NCBI GenBank assembly: GCA_903813345.2 | Contig: CAIIXF020000008.1 | Span: 36,604,867-36,668,866 of the forward strand | From: Owenia fusiformis | Lineage: Eukaryota; Annelida; Polychaeta; Sabellida; Oweniidae | Length of the DNA stretch: 64,000 nt | Direction: 5' to 3' | Part shown: piece after piece, positions 31,851 through 51,754 of the stretch | Layout of the letters: every line of letters begins with the position of its first letter | Numbering within the stretch: position 1 is the stretch's first letter | Made by a program: the position numbers and the translations under genes | The notes under the pieces: generated by a model | What the model was told of the DNA's origin: nothing | The model's input: the letters and a program-made list of their open reading frames with translations, nothing else | Databases searched by the model: none

Positions 31851-32880
31851 TCCAAGATGGCCGCCAGAATGCAAGATGGCTATTGGAAAGTTAATCAGCT
31901 CTATAACTTCTTACCATGTAACATATGTGAACATTTGAAGTTAAACTGTTACGTGGTTTTCATGGAATCGTGATGACAAGATTTATCTAAAAACTTCCAA
32001 GATGGCCAACAGAATGCAACATGGCCACCGAAAAGTTAGTCAGCTCTAGAACTTCATACCATGTAACATTTGTGAAAATTCGAAGTAAAACTGTGAAGTG
32101 GTTTTTCTGGAATCTTGATTACAAGATTTATCTATAAACCTTCCAAAATGGCCGTCAGAATGCAAGATGGCCACTGAAAAGTTAATCAGCTCTAGAACTT
32201 CATACCATGTAACATGTGTGAAAATTTGAAGTTAATCTGTTAGGTTGTTTTCCTGGAATCACGATGACAAGATTTATCCCAAAATTTCCAAGATGGCCGC
32301 CAGAATGCAAGATGGCCGAAAAGTTATTCACCTCTATATTTTCTTACCATGTAACATGTGTGGACATTTGAAGTAAATCCGTTTGGATTTCCTGAAATTG
32401 TGATGACAAGATTTATCTTAAAACTTCCAAGATGGCTGCCAGAATGCAAGATGGCCACCGAAAAAATAATGAGGTCTAGGACGTTTTACCATGTAACATG
32501 TGTGAACATTTGAAGTGCATCTGTTACGTGGTTTTTGTAGAATCGCGATGACAATATTTTTCTGAAAAAAATTCCAAGATGGCCGCCAGAATGCAAGATG
32601 GCCGCCGCAAAGTTAATCAGCTCTAGAACTTCTTACCATGTAACATGTCTGAAAACTTGAAGTAAATCCGTCTGATGGTTTACCTGGAATCGTGATGACA
32701 AGAAAGTGAGACTTCAGAATGCCACCTTGTCTAACCCCGTTTTGGTGCCTTTTGCCCCTGTTTACATCAATAGAAGAGGTGTTTTCTTTAAGAGGGAAGT
32801 CTGTTCTTTCAAACGGTACAATCATTTTATGTGGGAAAGTACCGGACAACAAAACTTTTTTTCAGAGGGTCCAGATCAGG
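31845..32880 (-). repeat. Right copy of inverted repeat, six ~144-bp monomers
   Basis: Monomers marked CTTCCAAGATGGCCGCCAGA start near 31850, 31993, 32139, 32285, 32424 and 32571. The outer 320 bp pair with 27225-27530 in inverted orientation. Short open frames here are repeat shadows. Confidence 0.75.
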
Positions 32881-33144
32881 GACTATAAGATGACGAAATT
32901 CGTTCGCACACTGACAACGTATGTGCAGATTTTGTCATGAATTGAAAAGACCTAGCCACACATACAGCACACCATTAGAATACCTACATTATAATCTTCG
33001 ATCTCATTTATATCAGATTGAAATCAAGCATTCACAGCCTTTAATCTCCTTCATAGCATAATTGTGAACCTTTAAAAAGGTGACTTAAAAAATGTTGATA
33101 ACGTGCGCACACTCATGTAATAATGCACGGTGAATAATGTCAGT

Positions 33145-33740
33145 CTGTTAAAATTTCGTCATCTATTATTAAAACTCAATGCGTTACATTTGATTTCTGA
33201 ATCCCCAAAACGTTTGTTTCAGTTCTGCTAGAAAGGAGATTAAAGAGAACAAGATGAGTGTGCTGTATATATGTCGCTAGCTGTTTCACTCATAACAAAA
33301 AAAAACGTATGTTGTGTTGTCAGTCAGCGTTACCACAATAATCTGGCATCCGATACGTTACTTTTGAGTTATCGCTATCTGAACGTTTCATTCAAATTCT
33401 GCTAAGTAAAGAAATTGAAGAAGATAAGATAAGCTTTCCAATGATGTGTTGTATATGTGACTAGCTATTTCAAAGCGCAAAAAATTACGTACGTAATGTT
33501 AACAGTCCGCAAAAATGTTTTGTCATCTATTACGTACATTTAAGTACATAGCAATACATATAGTTTTACCTTCCCTGAATGTTTGATTCAATTCCGATAT
33601 GAAGAATATTAAAGAGGACGATGTAAGCTTTCTGATGATGTAATGTGGCTAGCTATTTTTTATATCATAAAACCTGTATGCCGAAGTTCAATACTGGGGC
33701 ATGTTCAAACTTTTGACGTAATGTTGTCAGTCTGCGAAAA
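33145..33740. repeat. Three tandem copies of a ~190-bp unit
   Basis: Each copy has a CAGTCxGCxAAAATxTTTCGTCATCTATT-like start, a GTTTxxTTCA-TTCxG block, AGATTAAAGAxxA and GTCGCTAGCTxTTTCA. Divergence is substantial. Confidence 0.6.
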
Positions 33741-34480
33741 TATTTCTTCATTTATTCGTAAGGTTATATGCGTTACACTTTCGCAGTTAGTCGGATAAAG
33801 TAACACTATAAGTTCCGAACTGAAAAATAGATCATAATTGTAGGCCTTTTGTTAGATGTTATAGTAATCAGAGGACGTATATGTTTCATGCTTGACAAGG
33901 AATTAAAAAAATAAACCACATTCAAGAAAATGTTTTTAATGATATTCTAATTTGCAAACTGATGATTTAGATTCGTTGAAATTGCTAACTTTCACCCTTT
34001 CATTCCTACCGCTCACACTTGCACCGTCTGCAATAGAATGACTTTTGTACGACCAACGAAACAAGGGATACGTTGAGTTGATACTACCATCACGTCTTGA
34101 CTGGACCGTCTAAAACCGAGAGAAGGATCATGTCCGAAAAAGAATCACTGCAAAAAACGAGGAAAATAACCGGTTTCAAAAAGGAGAGATACATTTGCAA
34201 AAGCGGCAGAATTCGAAAATTGAATATTCATCGTCATTTTTCGGGTTTTGACTTTTATCCGGGCTGCAAAAGAAAATATTTGTGTTTTTCGTCAATTTTT
34301 CCGGGCTGCTCAATTTTATATTCCATGCTGTTAAAAATTAATTTTCGTTGTTTTTCTCATGATTTTTCCGGGTTTACAATTTTTCATCCGGGTTAGGGAG
34401 TAAAATTACGGGTTACCCGGATAAAAATCCGGGTAGTGAGAAGTATTAGGGTGATTCATAAGTTAGCTCATTTAATAAAA

Positions 34481-37400
34481 ATGAACTTGAAAACAACCTC
34501 GTCGTTTTTTAAGATATTGTCTCTATTATTCTGTACGGTTACGTATTCTTTATCATTTATATACTTTTATAATACCGGTGGAAATTCTGGACACGTCACT
34601 GTTCCACAATTTAGACAAGATGGACGAATGCGACTTATATCAATGAACGACGGAAATATTCAGCATATTGATGCGTTTTTAAACCAAACTTTGTTAGATA
34701 AACTAACAAAGGGCTATTGGAAACCCGTACATGTTACTAATAAATTTAGGAGCGTTGTAATAATTACAATACGGCGATTGAGACGAGGAAAGAATATCAG
34801 TTATAGCACTGATACCAGATGTGGACATAACAATCTCGGCTACAGATCAGTGTGTAATCCAAAAGATAAAAAAGCTTGTTGCAAGGATAATAAGTGTCAA
34901 GATATCCCAATAAAAGAATGCACATGCCTCACTTGTTTTGATGAACGATCACGGATATATCCTGAATTTTACGAATGGACGCCACATAGGATTAAAATGC
35001 GCAATAACATTCCAGGTGTGGATATATGCAATGGTCTACGACGTTTGAATGTGTCATCAATGATTACAATAGGCGATTCTTTGATAAGATCATTGACTGA
35101 AAGCTTTTGGAAACGAGTTTACAGAGGGCCCGTGACACATTTACTGTATAACCATTCTTCTAAAGGTACGTGTAGGGCTGATCATTAAGTTTGACGGAAA
35201 ATACCTGGCGGTAAATAGGTTAAATAAGGTGGGATTAGTATAATGAGTTACTAATCTAGTACCTGGCTAGTTTAGGTAAGAGTACAATGAGTAATCTGGC
35301 TAATCAAGGTTGGCGGAGTAGAATTAGTAATCTGGCTAATTTAGGTTGGCAGAGTAGAATTAGTAATCTGGCTAATTTAGGTAAGAGTACAATGAGTAAT
35401 CTGGCTAATCAAGGTTGGAAGAGTAGAATTCGTAATCTGGCTAATCTAGGTTGGAAGAGTAGAATTCGTAATCTGGCTAATTTAGCTCAGAGTACAATGA
35501 GTAATCTGGCTAATTAAGGTTGGCAGAGTAGGATGAGAAATCTGGCTAATCAAGTTCGGCAGAGTTGAATGATAAGAATGAGTAATCTGGCTAATTTAGG
35601 TAAGAAGAGTAGAATGAGAAATCTGACTAATTAAGGAAGAGAGAATAGAATGAGTAATCTGACGAATAAAAGGGGGAAAGGTAGCATAAGATATCGCGCT
35701 AATTATTAGGAAGACAGAGTAGAATGAGTAGAATGAGAAAACTTTTATTGACAGGATAGTCTTCATGGTTCTCACTAGGCTTTTAGACTCCGGAGATTCT
35801 CCAGAGTCTAATGTCTTAAAACCCTCTTGCTCCAGAGTCTAATAGCTTTTCCGGAGTCTAAAGTGTTTTTTCCGGAGTCAATTTTACATTTTTGTCACAT
35901 TATTTGCGGTAAAACTCTTGAGAAAATACATAAAACTGTATATAAGGAATAGGAAGTCAAAAACCTTTTAGAAACAAATATTGGGATTAAAATAGCAAGA
36001 TAATCTTAAGACGTATGTCGAAAAGTATACTAATAGGATATCTCTGATCTCACATGGGGGAGAAGTAGTCGCGATAGCGCGAAAAAAGTACTCACAATAC
36101 CGCTAAGAATCCGGGGTCTAAAAATTTCCTGGTGAGAACCCTGGACTCTTGATACATTTATACAATGGCATACCACAAATGATGACCAAGACGAAATCAA
36201 CACAAAGTTCAAAACAATTCCTTTTATCACTTTCCCGCTTTCCCCGCCTAAATTTTACAATAATTCATTTAATTTAATCACACTACTTTCTTGTCATGAG
36301 TTAATACCCGTTGATTAAAATGTGTGAATGGAGGATTCAAGTCCCAGGGGAAAGAATAATTTCAACATTTTACCTTAACTTATATTATTACTATGACGAT
36401 TTCTTAACACATTATCGTATTTTACCTGAACACAATTATGACCGTTTTATGATTTATGATGGTGTTTTTTTTAATAACAAACGCTGTTTTTAACTCACTT
36501 CATAAAGTACAACTGTTTTATTGTTTAAACGATAGCATGCAGTATTGCAATAGACAAATAGATTTCAACATGCATTAAGTTTTGTTTTAAAATTGCATAA
36601 AACACTTGAATAAGAGGAAGAAAACACATTTAGAAATATTGAATATTATTACCACCTTGCCGGGCCAGTTCTAGGGGTTTTAGTGCTAGTTTAGAAGGCG
36701 TTCATTTTACTATATCGACCTGAGAAATGTGTGACGTCATAGTGGTGGTCCATATGGACCGGTCTAGATTCTGGACCGGCAATTTTCCCCGGGAAATTAG
36801 ATATCGTTCAATGCGTAAGATTTTCTTACTGTTTCAGTCCTGGTCGTTAACGGTGGTAATAATACTAATTCGGCCCTCGGTCCAATATTTCACTATATTG
36901 CCCTTAGAAATGACGTTATTGTACTATTAGTATATTTTATCATTCATTCACGTCACCCAGGAAAAAATGTGACGTCCAATTTTTAATTCGCGGGATGCTG
37001 AATTCCCGATTTTACACTCACGCGATACGCGAATTCAAGATTCTCGCGAATTTAACATGTTTTACAGTATTTGCTTACAGAGAGAATCAGATCTAGCAAG
37101 CAGGCCAACAAAAAATGTTTCAATTTTAGAATATTTCTGGCTCATGTCATTCCTTATCATGTCTATTTTCTAAAAAATCCCCAAAGTGCACACTTTATCT
37201 AAGGAAAACTTAAGATTTTTACAATAATTGTATTATTTTTCTATAAAAATGGTTACCATTCTCATTATTTGGGAGAATTTAAATATTTTTTCACTCATTT
37301 TTGCACTTTGAATCTGTTATAACTTCACCAATTAATAACATATCGTGAATCTTTTTGGAGATATTTTGTATTTGAGATTGTAAGTTCATGTTGCTTGTAA

Positions 37401-38813
37401 TTTTGTCACCACAATAGATCTGATTCTGCATTTAATGTTTAGACTTATTTATTATTTGTGTCAATAATTGTCACATTGACCCTATATTGACATACTTTCA
37501 TTCAATTAAAATGACGTTTCTTTGAACAATGCAAGTATGCACAACATTTTTAGGATTTATCACAGATTATATCCTTTTATATTTTAGATCTTATCCGGAG
37601 TTGCCGCCCAAATGCAAGAAACTGGGGATTCCGAACTTGTTGGTTAATGAGTTATGTACAGGGCTGCAATGGAACCAAGTTTTTCTATTACACAGTTAAT
37701 GGTATAAGAAGTGAGTGATTGTTACATTTATTCCATTGTTACTATGATATTATTAGAACATTGTGCTAATATAAAAAATAAATTTTGTATGCAGTGGAGG
37801 AGTAACACCGTTTTTGGAATTTACACAAACAATCTGAACGGCTTTCAAACCATCAGGTAAAAATCTATCCGTCAACTGGTTTGTGAGTTATATTACAGAT
37901 AACATTTTCCCAAAAAATTCAATTCAGTGGCCATCTTGGAAATTCCTTCTTGAGCAGAATTTCTTTGAGCCAAATCTGTCCATTAGTATCAAAAATTATC
38001 CACATATTATGGGACTGGTATTTGAGTTATCAAAGATTATTTTGAAAGGTTCTTTACAGAGCTCATATGCCCCTCAGCCATCAGCATATAAAATTTGAAC
38101 TACATCTGTCCACTTGAGTTATCAAAATATTTTTATGGAAGTGAAAATTCCACCTCAGCAAAGGTGACATCAGTTGGTGACATACTTGCAAATAAGATTA
38201 AAAGTAACATCATTCCAAAATTATTATAGATCAATCTCGATCCTCAGTGTATTTCCAAAAGGGCCATTTTCAAAATGCTCCGAAAATTGTTTATAACATG
38301 GGTTACATTTTTACCCCATTAATGAGGTCTTGAAAAGGTACCGTTTTCATTCACTTACATTAATTTCAATTTTATTTTTTATTTCATCAAGATGTATCGA
38401 AAGAAGTGAGACCTTTGAAGGAGAAATTAAGAGCATTGAAGAAGGAACATCCGGGTCACATGCTTGTCATGGCGGATGTTGGGCTCCACACTAATCTCAG
38501 TACGCAGACGGTGTCACACTATTTGGAAGAACTGCTTGACGTTGCAAAAGACCTTGGCGATACACACATCATCTACATGACCCCGTATATTCCGGGATTG
38601 CATAAATCGCCATTGTATGAAAAACAAACCAAAGAAAAGACGTTAAACTTTGCTACGTTTTTTCGAACATTTACAAAAAGTATGAATATATCTTTCCTTG
38701 ATGCGAATGAGTTGGTAAAGAATCACATCAACTGGGACGGCACACATTATTCGAATGGACTGAATGCGGCAATGGTAGATGTTATATCGAGCTACATCAT
38801 TAAAGACCTATAA
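34481..38813 (+). CDS. Type II membrane SGNH/GDSL-hydrolase-like protein
   Basis: Three exons join in frame: 34481-35165, 37588-37710 and 38392-38813 (TAA), 409 aa, GT-AG introns. I start at the first ATG with a good signal anchor right behind it (hydrophobic residues about 9-29, lumenal C-terminus). A cysteine-rich segment (about 114-155) precedes the nucleophile block ITIGDSLIRS, with the likely catalytic Ser near residue 200. Exon 2 supplies WGFRTCWLMSYVQGCNGTKF. Exon 3 ends in the SGNH His block WDGTHYSNG (Asp385, His388). The layout matches membrane-anchored SGNH/PC-esterase-type enzymes that act on glycan or lipid acyl groups in the secretory pathway; the substrate cannot be read from the sequence. 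I have no closer family name. Intron 1 holds a 36-bp minisatellite and two MITEs. Confidence 0.82.
35225..35740. repeat. 36-bp minisatellite in SGNH-gene intron 1
   Basis: The unit is AGTAATCTGGCTAATTTAGG followed by TTGGAAGAGTAGAATT, about twelve copies, decaying to the right. Because 36 is a multiple of three, one frame stays open for 77 codons (35287-35517). That is a consequence of the period, and no splice link to the gene keeps this frame. Confidence 0.85.
35767..36140. mobile_element. MITE with GGTTCTCAC inverted ends
   Basis: GGTTCTCACTAGG followed by TTTTAGACTCCGG at the left is matched by CCGGGGTCTAAAAATTTCC and GGTGAGAACC at the right. The left interior has repeated CCAGAGTCTAAT and CCGGAGTCTAA blocks. 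Confidence 0.65.
36644..36864. mobile_element. Small TIR element, TATTATTACCACC
   Basis: Perfect 13-bp inverted ends (36644-36656 and 36852-36864) bound 221 bp containing GTGGTGGTCC and GGACCGGTCTAG/TCTGGACCGG half-palindromes. Confidence 0.5.
37855..38130. repeat. Fragment of pearl/HINE-like element C
   Basis: Blocks GGTATTTGAGTTATCAAAGATT and CATCAGCATATAAAATTTGAAC match the 146-bp monomer of 29391-30511. It lies in intron 2 of the SGNH gene. Confidence 0.6.
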
Positions 38814-38815
38814 GC

Positions 38816-38872
38816 ACTCGACATGTAATCGGGAGGTTGTGGGTTCGGTCCCCATCAACGTGGAGTGACATT
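38816..38872 (+). repeat. tRNA-like SINE head remnant
   Basis: Starting two bases after the SGNH stop codon: CACTCGACATGTAATCGGGA, then B-box GGGTTCGGTCCCC, closing GGAGTG, which pairs with CACTC. It has a tRNA anticodon and T arm (TGT in the anticodon position) but no D arm, so it is not a functional tRNA gene. Confidence 0.45.
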
Positions 38873-39065
38873 TTTATATCAGTCATTAGCGTAGGATTTG
38901 ACGTTATCTATGTTTGCATGTTATTTTTTGTAACTTTAAAAGAACCTTAGAGCAGGTTAAAAATCTTAGCCAGTAGGAATCAAGTTAGAGGTGGTCGGTA
39001 AAAGGCACTGACCAAGTTGAACAAAAAGTCTTATAGATTGTATTCGCGAATGTAGCTTTCGGCTG

Positions 39066-39367
39066 TCTCACTTAAGTTACATAAACGGTTTGGGTTAAAA
39101 GTGCAGATCTTAACTGTTTTTCGAAAAACCGTTTATGTAACTTTAAGGAATTAAATCGACGATTCTGTTGTCGTCTGATATTTTTCGCGAATATGTACAT
39201 TTTCTTAAACATATGATACTGATACACGTTTGTATTAAAAATGTCTTGGGAATTTTGCCTACAACGTGTGAAATGAGAAAGAGAAAAATCGTACCTTCGA
39301 TGTTCCGACATTTTGTTACCAAAACGACCCGTTTTGTTTACCAGCGTAATCGAGTGGATCACCAGTG
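39066..39367. mobile_element. Foldback element, CACTGGTGATCC family, partial copy
   Basis: Has the palindrome centre (CATAAACGGTTTGGGTTAAA) and the complete right arm ending GAGTGGATCACCAGTG; the left arm is missing. Confidence 0.7.
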
Positions 39368-39419
39368 TTATGGCTATTATATCAAAATCCGACATAGCTT
39401 TCGCAGGAAGTAACCTTCA

Positions 39420-42400
39420 ATCACATTAATATTTCTAGGGATTATGTATCTATATCTAATTAGTTGCTATTACAAGTTTGATCATGATTGGTTAAGTGGT
39501 TGCCATAACAACACAACTTAAGTGCGAAAACTTGTAAATATTTTGGATAAATCCACCAGATCTTTAAAAGGTAAATGACAAAGATAAAAAGGGTATAACA
39601 CTTTACAGGTCAGTAATTGATTAAGTTCACTGAATGAACTTTTTTTTATAAATAATGTCAAATCTTTTGTTTGTACTACATGCATGGTGTCATGATTTAT
39701 AATCTCCTTTGTTAATTACCTGCAAAGTATACTAGAAAGTGATCTTCCCATTATTTCCACATTGTTATAACTATTAGTCACATGATCAAAATTATGCATC
39801 TGATTGGCTCTGCTGCCTACCCAAACGGATATGACAAGGTGGGCCTAAAAGATTTTCCTCATTTTGCACTTATAACAGTGTGGCACTGGATATCTCCAAA
39901 GGGAGATTAGATCCATTGAAATGGACCCCAGAAATGAATTCCTCGTGAAAAATTTAGGAAGATAGTATACTTATCTCAAAACTTGTAAAATGTGAGTTAC
40001 GACAATGTCGAAAAAATAATGGGACGAATCATGAATACACTTTGACAAACGTAAATACAACACCAGAGTATTTTCTTTTTCAAAAAACATATGATGCTTT
40101 TTATTTTTCAACTGACTTATGCTTAGCTCAAGCAAATTATGTGAACATATATACATTGAATCTTTTTATAACTAAATTCAATAAAAATATGTATTTTGAC
40201 TGACAATACAATTACAGTACAATAAATGTTTGTTCTGATCATGACACTTTTCCAAACATGGTTTCATTGACAAAAATGTATGGCATCAGTGTGATGCATG
40301 ACATCAACATAATATATGCCATTAAATCAATGAATGACATCGATAGTGAATAACATCAACACAATGTATCCTTTAGTTTATTAAATCATGGAGACTGACT
40401 CACACATTGTAAAAGAAATTGTGAGGTTATCAAATTTTTGCTATATCTGACACAAAATTTCATTTTAGAAATTACAGTTTAAAACAATCTGATAGACTGG
40501 AGACTCCGTTTTCACTATGGGAGCCAAGTGAACAACTGCAAGGCTTTGTTTAATGCTCAAATCTTCCACATTAACATGATAAGTTGTTGTTTGATTTGCT
40601 AATCAAATTTTCATATCTACTGTCAAAATTTCTGGTTCATAGAAGTAATTGTTATTTATTGCTAAGTAAGGGTCAAGGTCATTATATCAATGTTTGCCCA
40701 CAATTGAAAAAATTACATATGGGAGGGAGGGGACGTATTTCATTATAAGTACAATTACAATCATTCTCAAAAGTAAGCACATTTCAATTCAATAGATGCT
40801 CTTATATTTTTTGATGAGTGGAATTGTCACGTTATGATGGGCTGGATGGAAAATATTGAAATAATGACCTTGTCCCTTTGGTCAAGATAGTTGTATTAGA
40901 AAACCCTTTACATTGCTTGATGCATTTCACACACAGAAGCCCTTGATTGAGGAAAATAGACACCCTTGATTCTGCACTCATTTAGCATTAAAACACCTAT
41001 CTAGCCAGTCGTTGAATCATTAAAGTTTGAACCTCATACCTCAACTGAACTTAAAATATACATAATAATATATACAAAATAATACAATAAATAGATTTGT
41101 ACAGTACACAATACTAAAGAATAGAGAATTATTTGGCAATTCATTTTTAAACTTCTTTCACGCAATACTGTCCCTTATATTGCAATCACTCTCTCAATTA
41201 GTATGTGATACCTCTTCGCTTTGACAATTTAAGATATTCACTTGCTTACTTCATTACATTATGTATTTGAACTGATTTATATGTTTCTTTATAACAAAGC
41301 ATGCAAGCATTAACCTGATATGATTATGAAGAACACAGAAATAGATTACATAACTAATGACAATTCTTTACTGTTGTACATGCAGTATACATGGCCTATG
41401 AGGGTTTCAGGTCCAATATTAGGTACCCTACTTCTACTTAATTTGGCGCTATTTATTTTGGCATATTTGCTGGTTCAAAAATTTGGCGGGCTTAAACAAT
41501 ATGGCGGATCCACCAAATTAAAACAGGCGCCAAATTAAGAAGAAGTACAGAAATTACACTGCCATTATAGACATATTGCTGATACAGATAGACTGCTTGT
41601 ATTGGCAGACTGCTAATGTGGGCATGCTGCCAATATAGACTTTCTGTCGATGTTAGTACATGTATGTTACCAAAATTGACAGACTGCTAGTTTGGATCCC
41701 AGGGGGGGGGGGTGCTTGGACATGCTGTCTATGAAATCTTGCTTTTGTTAACATGATGTTAAAAGGCAAACTGTTTCCCTCTTTTAAGAAACCCAACCTT
41801 GGACCCTTACAAATTAGTTGTCTGTTTTGCAGTCTGCCTCTGTTTATTATAATCCAAAAGACTGCTCTCATCAAACTTTGTTCTTTCAATGTTTTTACAT
41901 GATTTTTTGGCATTTGGGGTAAAAGAGCCTGGACACAATGTAATTTTGTAATGTCCGCTAAACAAACAACTATCCTGTTAGGCCTTATATCTATCTACAC
42001 TGCACTGCACATTGCTTATACTTACTACTGTAGATTATAATGTACATGTTTTGGATTGGAATTATCTATACATCCAAGATATGTTAGGAGACAGTCTAGA
42101 TACAAAATACATTTTTACACTTTTCTATACAAACCCCAAATAAAATCTATCTAATCTGAATTTCTTCAGAGAGCATACTTGTGTGAAATATCCCAAAATT
42201 CTGGCTAGATTGCCATAGTCATTTGCCTCAGACATTTGTACATAGAGTAAAATGCACCACAGGGTAAAGTAAAATGCACCACAGTGATTGTAAAATGCAC
42301 CACAGGGTTCAATTATTCCTTCCAGTCCAGTTTTATCGCTTATTGTTTTCGGAATTCATTATTTCAAATACAAGATCCCCAATTCTTTTCAATGTACAGT

Positions 42401-43400
42401 CACAGGAAAATTAGACAATATGCCTTAGGCACAATTTAAAAATGGCAAAGTACCCATAATATAATATCGACTCCTCCATTTTGAAGAACTTCATATACCC
42501 CCGAAGCCCCGTAGTGTATTATTTTATTTAGATAAGCACTCGTCTGACTCAACTGCATCGAAAATAATAGAGTATTATTTTACAAGGATTTGTGACGTTC
42601 TTGACATCCAGTTTAGTATTAAGGGATCAGATTAAACTATCAAGTATTATGGTGTAAAGGACTGCCAATAGATGGCGAAGAGTTTAGTGGATAAAACTGC
42701 AACTTTAACATTTAAAATAACTCCAAAAATCTCCAAAGATAAATTTTGTTTAAAATATTTCAAACCTTTTGATATTTAACATGTAAATAAATAATTATGA
42801 GGATGGTATGATATTAAGTTTCATTTAGATTGTGAATTTGTAGTTTTAATATCACAATCTTTATACAAATCAAGGTAACTGGAAAATAACGACACATATG
42901 AGAAAGATAACACCCAGCTACATGAATCCTGGCTCTCAAAAAACTGTTCAAGAAAGTCTGGAGAGGTCGGACCAAAATTCCAATGTTAATCATTGGACCA
43001 CTCCTCTAAACAATTGATGCTTCATTAATATTTTTTGATAAAAGGGTGATAAAAATCCCAATATCTGCCAGTGTCACTTCAATGAAAAGCCTTTGATTAT
43101 CCATAAATGGTTCTCAACTCAAACAGCCGATTCAAATCCAATGCTTGCAAAAATAAAATCAATATTTTGTTGTAAAATATATAAAATTTTATGAAACAAA
43201 ACATCATATTTCATGCTTACTATGATCAACAATTACCCCAATATGAAAGCGACCTTAACTTCTCCCCCTCGAAGGACTCAAGTTTAATCCTGCATGCATG
43301 GTCATCCTATTGACACTTTAACGCAATCCCTTATACAACATTACTGCATCACAATCAAATATATCACTGCACAATCCCAGAAATGTTTACTATGACTCTA
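39420..43400. other. Intergenic or Rab4 3' region, no further gene seen
   Basis: Holds one MITE (41429-41547) and three copies of AAAATGCACCACAG (about 42249-42306). Part of it is probably Rab4 3' UTR, but I cannot fix the poly(A) site. Confidence 0.45.
41429..41547. mobile_element. 119-bp MITE, GCCAAATTAA family, TA ends
   Basis: Inverted ends of 21 bp (TACTTCTACTTAATTTGGCG at the left) with TA at both borders. It is the cleanest copy of the family and fits a Tc1/mariner-type MITE. Confidence 0.7.
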
Positions 43401-43407
43401 GCTGGGA

Positions 43408-48590
<5,183 letters not shown>

Positions 48591-49102
48591 AATTAACCCG
48601 GAAATATAAAATTACTTTTTCAAAACATTTATTTCAACATGGCCGCCAAGATCATGTGACCTAGTCTCTAAAGAAATGAGAAATTGTTCCTGCATGTATA
48701 ACACATCAAGTCTACATTTTGCATGAAATTCGTGAATTAATTTATGATTGTAGTGAAATTCTAACTTTATATTTACACAACTGGATTGGAACATCTCCAA
48801 ACAACGGAATAGATGGATAATGAGAAAGGGGATTCCCCTATCAAATAAATTTGACGTCACACATTCCAACGTGGATCTGACAATTTGTAATGTATGAATT
48901 TCAACTTTTATTTCCCTTTATTTGTGCAACAATGACTATAACGATGCCACGTCAGCTATTCCAGAGTGTATGATATTTGGGTATATAAGATCAAGATATT
49001 GTGATGTGGCCCATATGCACGAGAAGCAACAAGAGAGAAGGTTGGTACACTCGAAAGCGAAAGTGAAACTAGTCTAATCAATATCCAATATAAACAAGAA
49101 AT
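48591..49102. promoter_or_regulatory. Bidirectional promoter region, Rab4 / ARF
   Basis: 512 bp separates the two divergent start codons. A TATATAAG box at 48982-48989 lies about 115 bp before the ARF start codon, in + orientation. No clear TATA box serves Rab4. Confidence 0.55.

Positions 49103-51754
<2,652 letters not shown>

Larger units (their letters stand above)
26972..34440. mobile_element. Composite repeat region with inverted ends (candidate ~7.5-kb transposon)
   Basis: The left end (26972-27075) carries TTCTCAACCT and several AATCCGGG blocks; the right end (34240-34440) carries CCGGGT blocks and closes ATCCGGGTAGTGAGAAG in opposite orientation. Inside lie large inverted copies (27225-27900 against 31850-32880), an independent pearl/HINE-like element, a foldback element and a cysteine-rich gene fragment. 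That these ends belong to one transposon is inference; it could be several insertions side by side. Confidence 0.4.

Noticed and set aside
35287-35517. 77-residue repeat protein
   Set aside because: A 36-bp minisatellite keeps any stop-free frame open; the frame is not joined to the SGNH exons.
36305-36350. Possible tRNA or SINE B box (GATTCAAGTCCC)
   Set aside because: No A box or arms around it.
38816-38872. Functional tRNA gene
   Set aside because: The D arm is missing and the acceptor stem is only partly formed.
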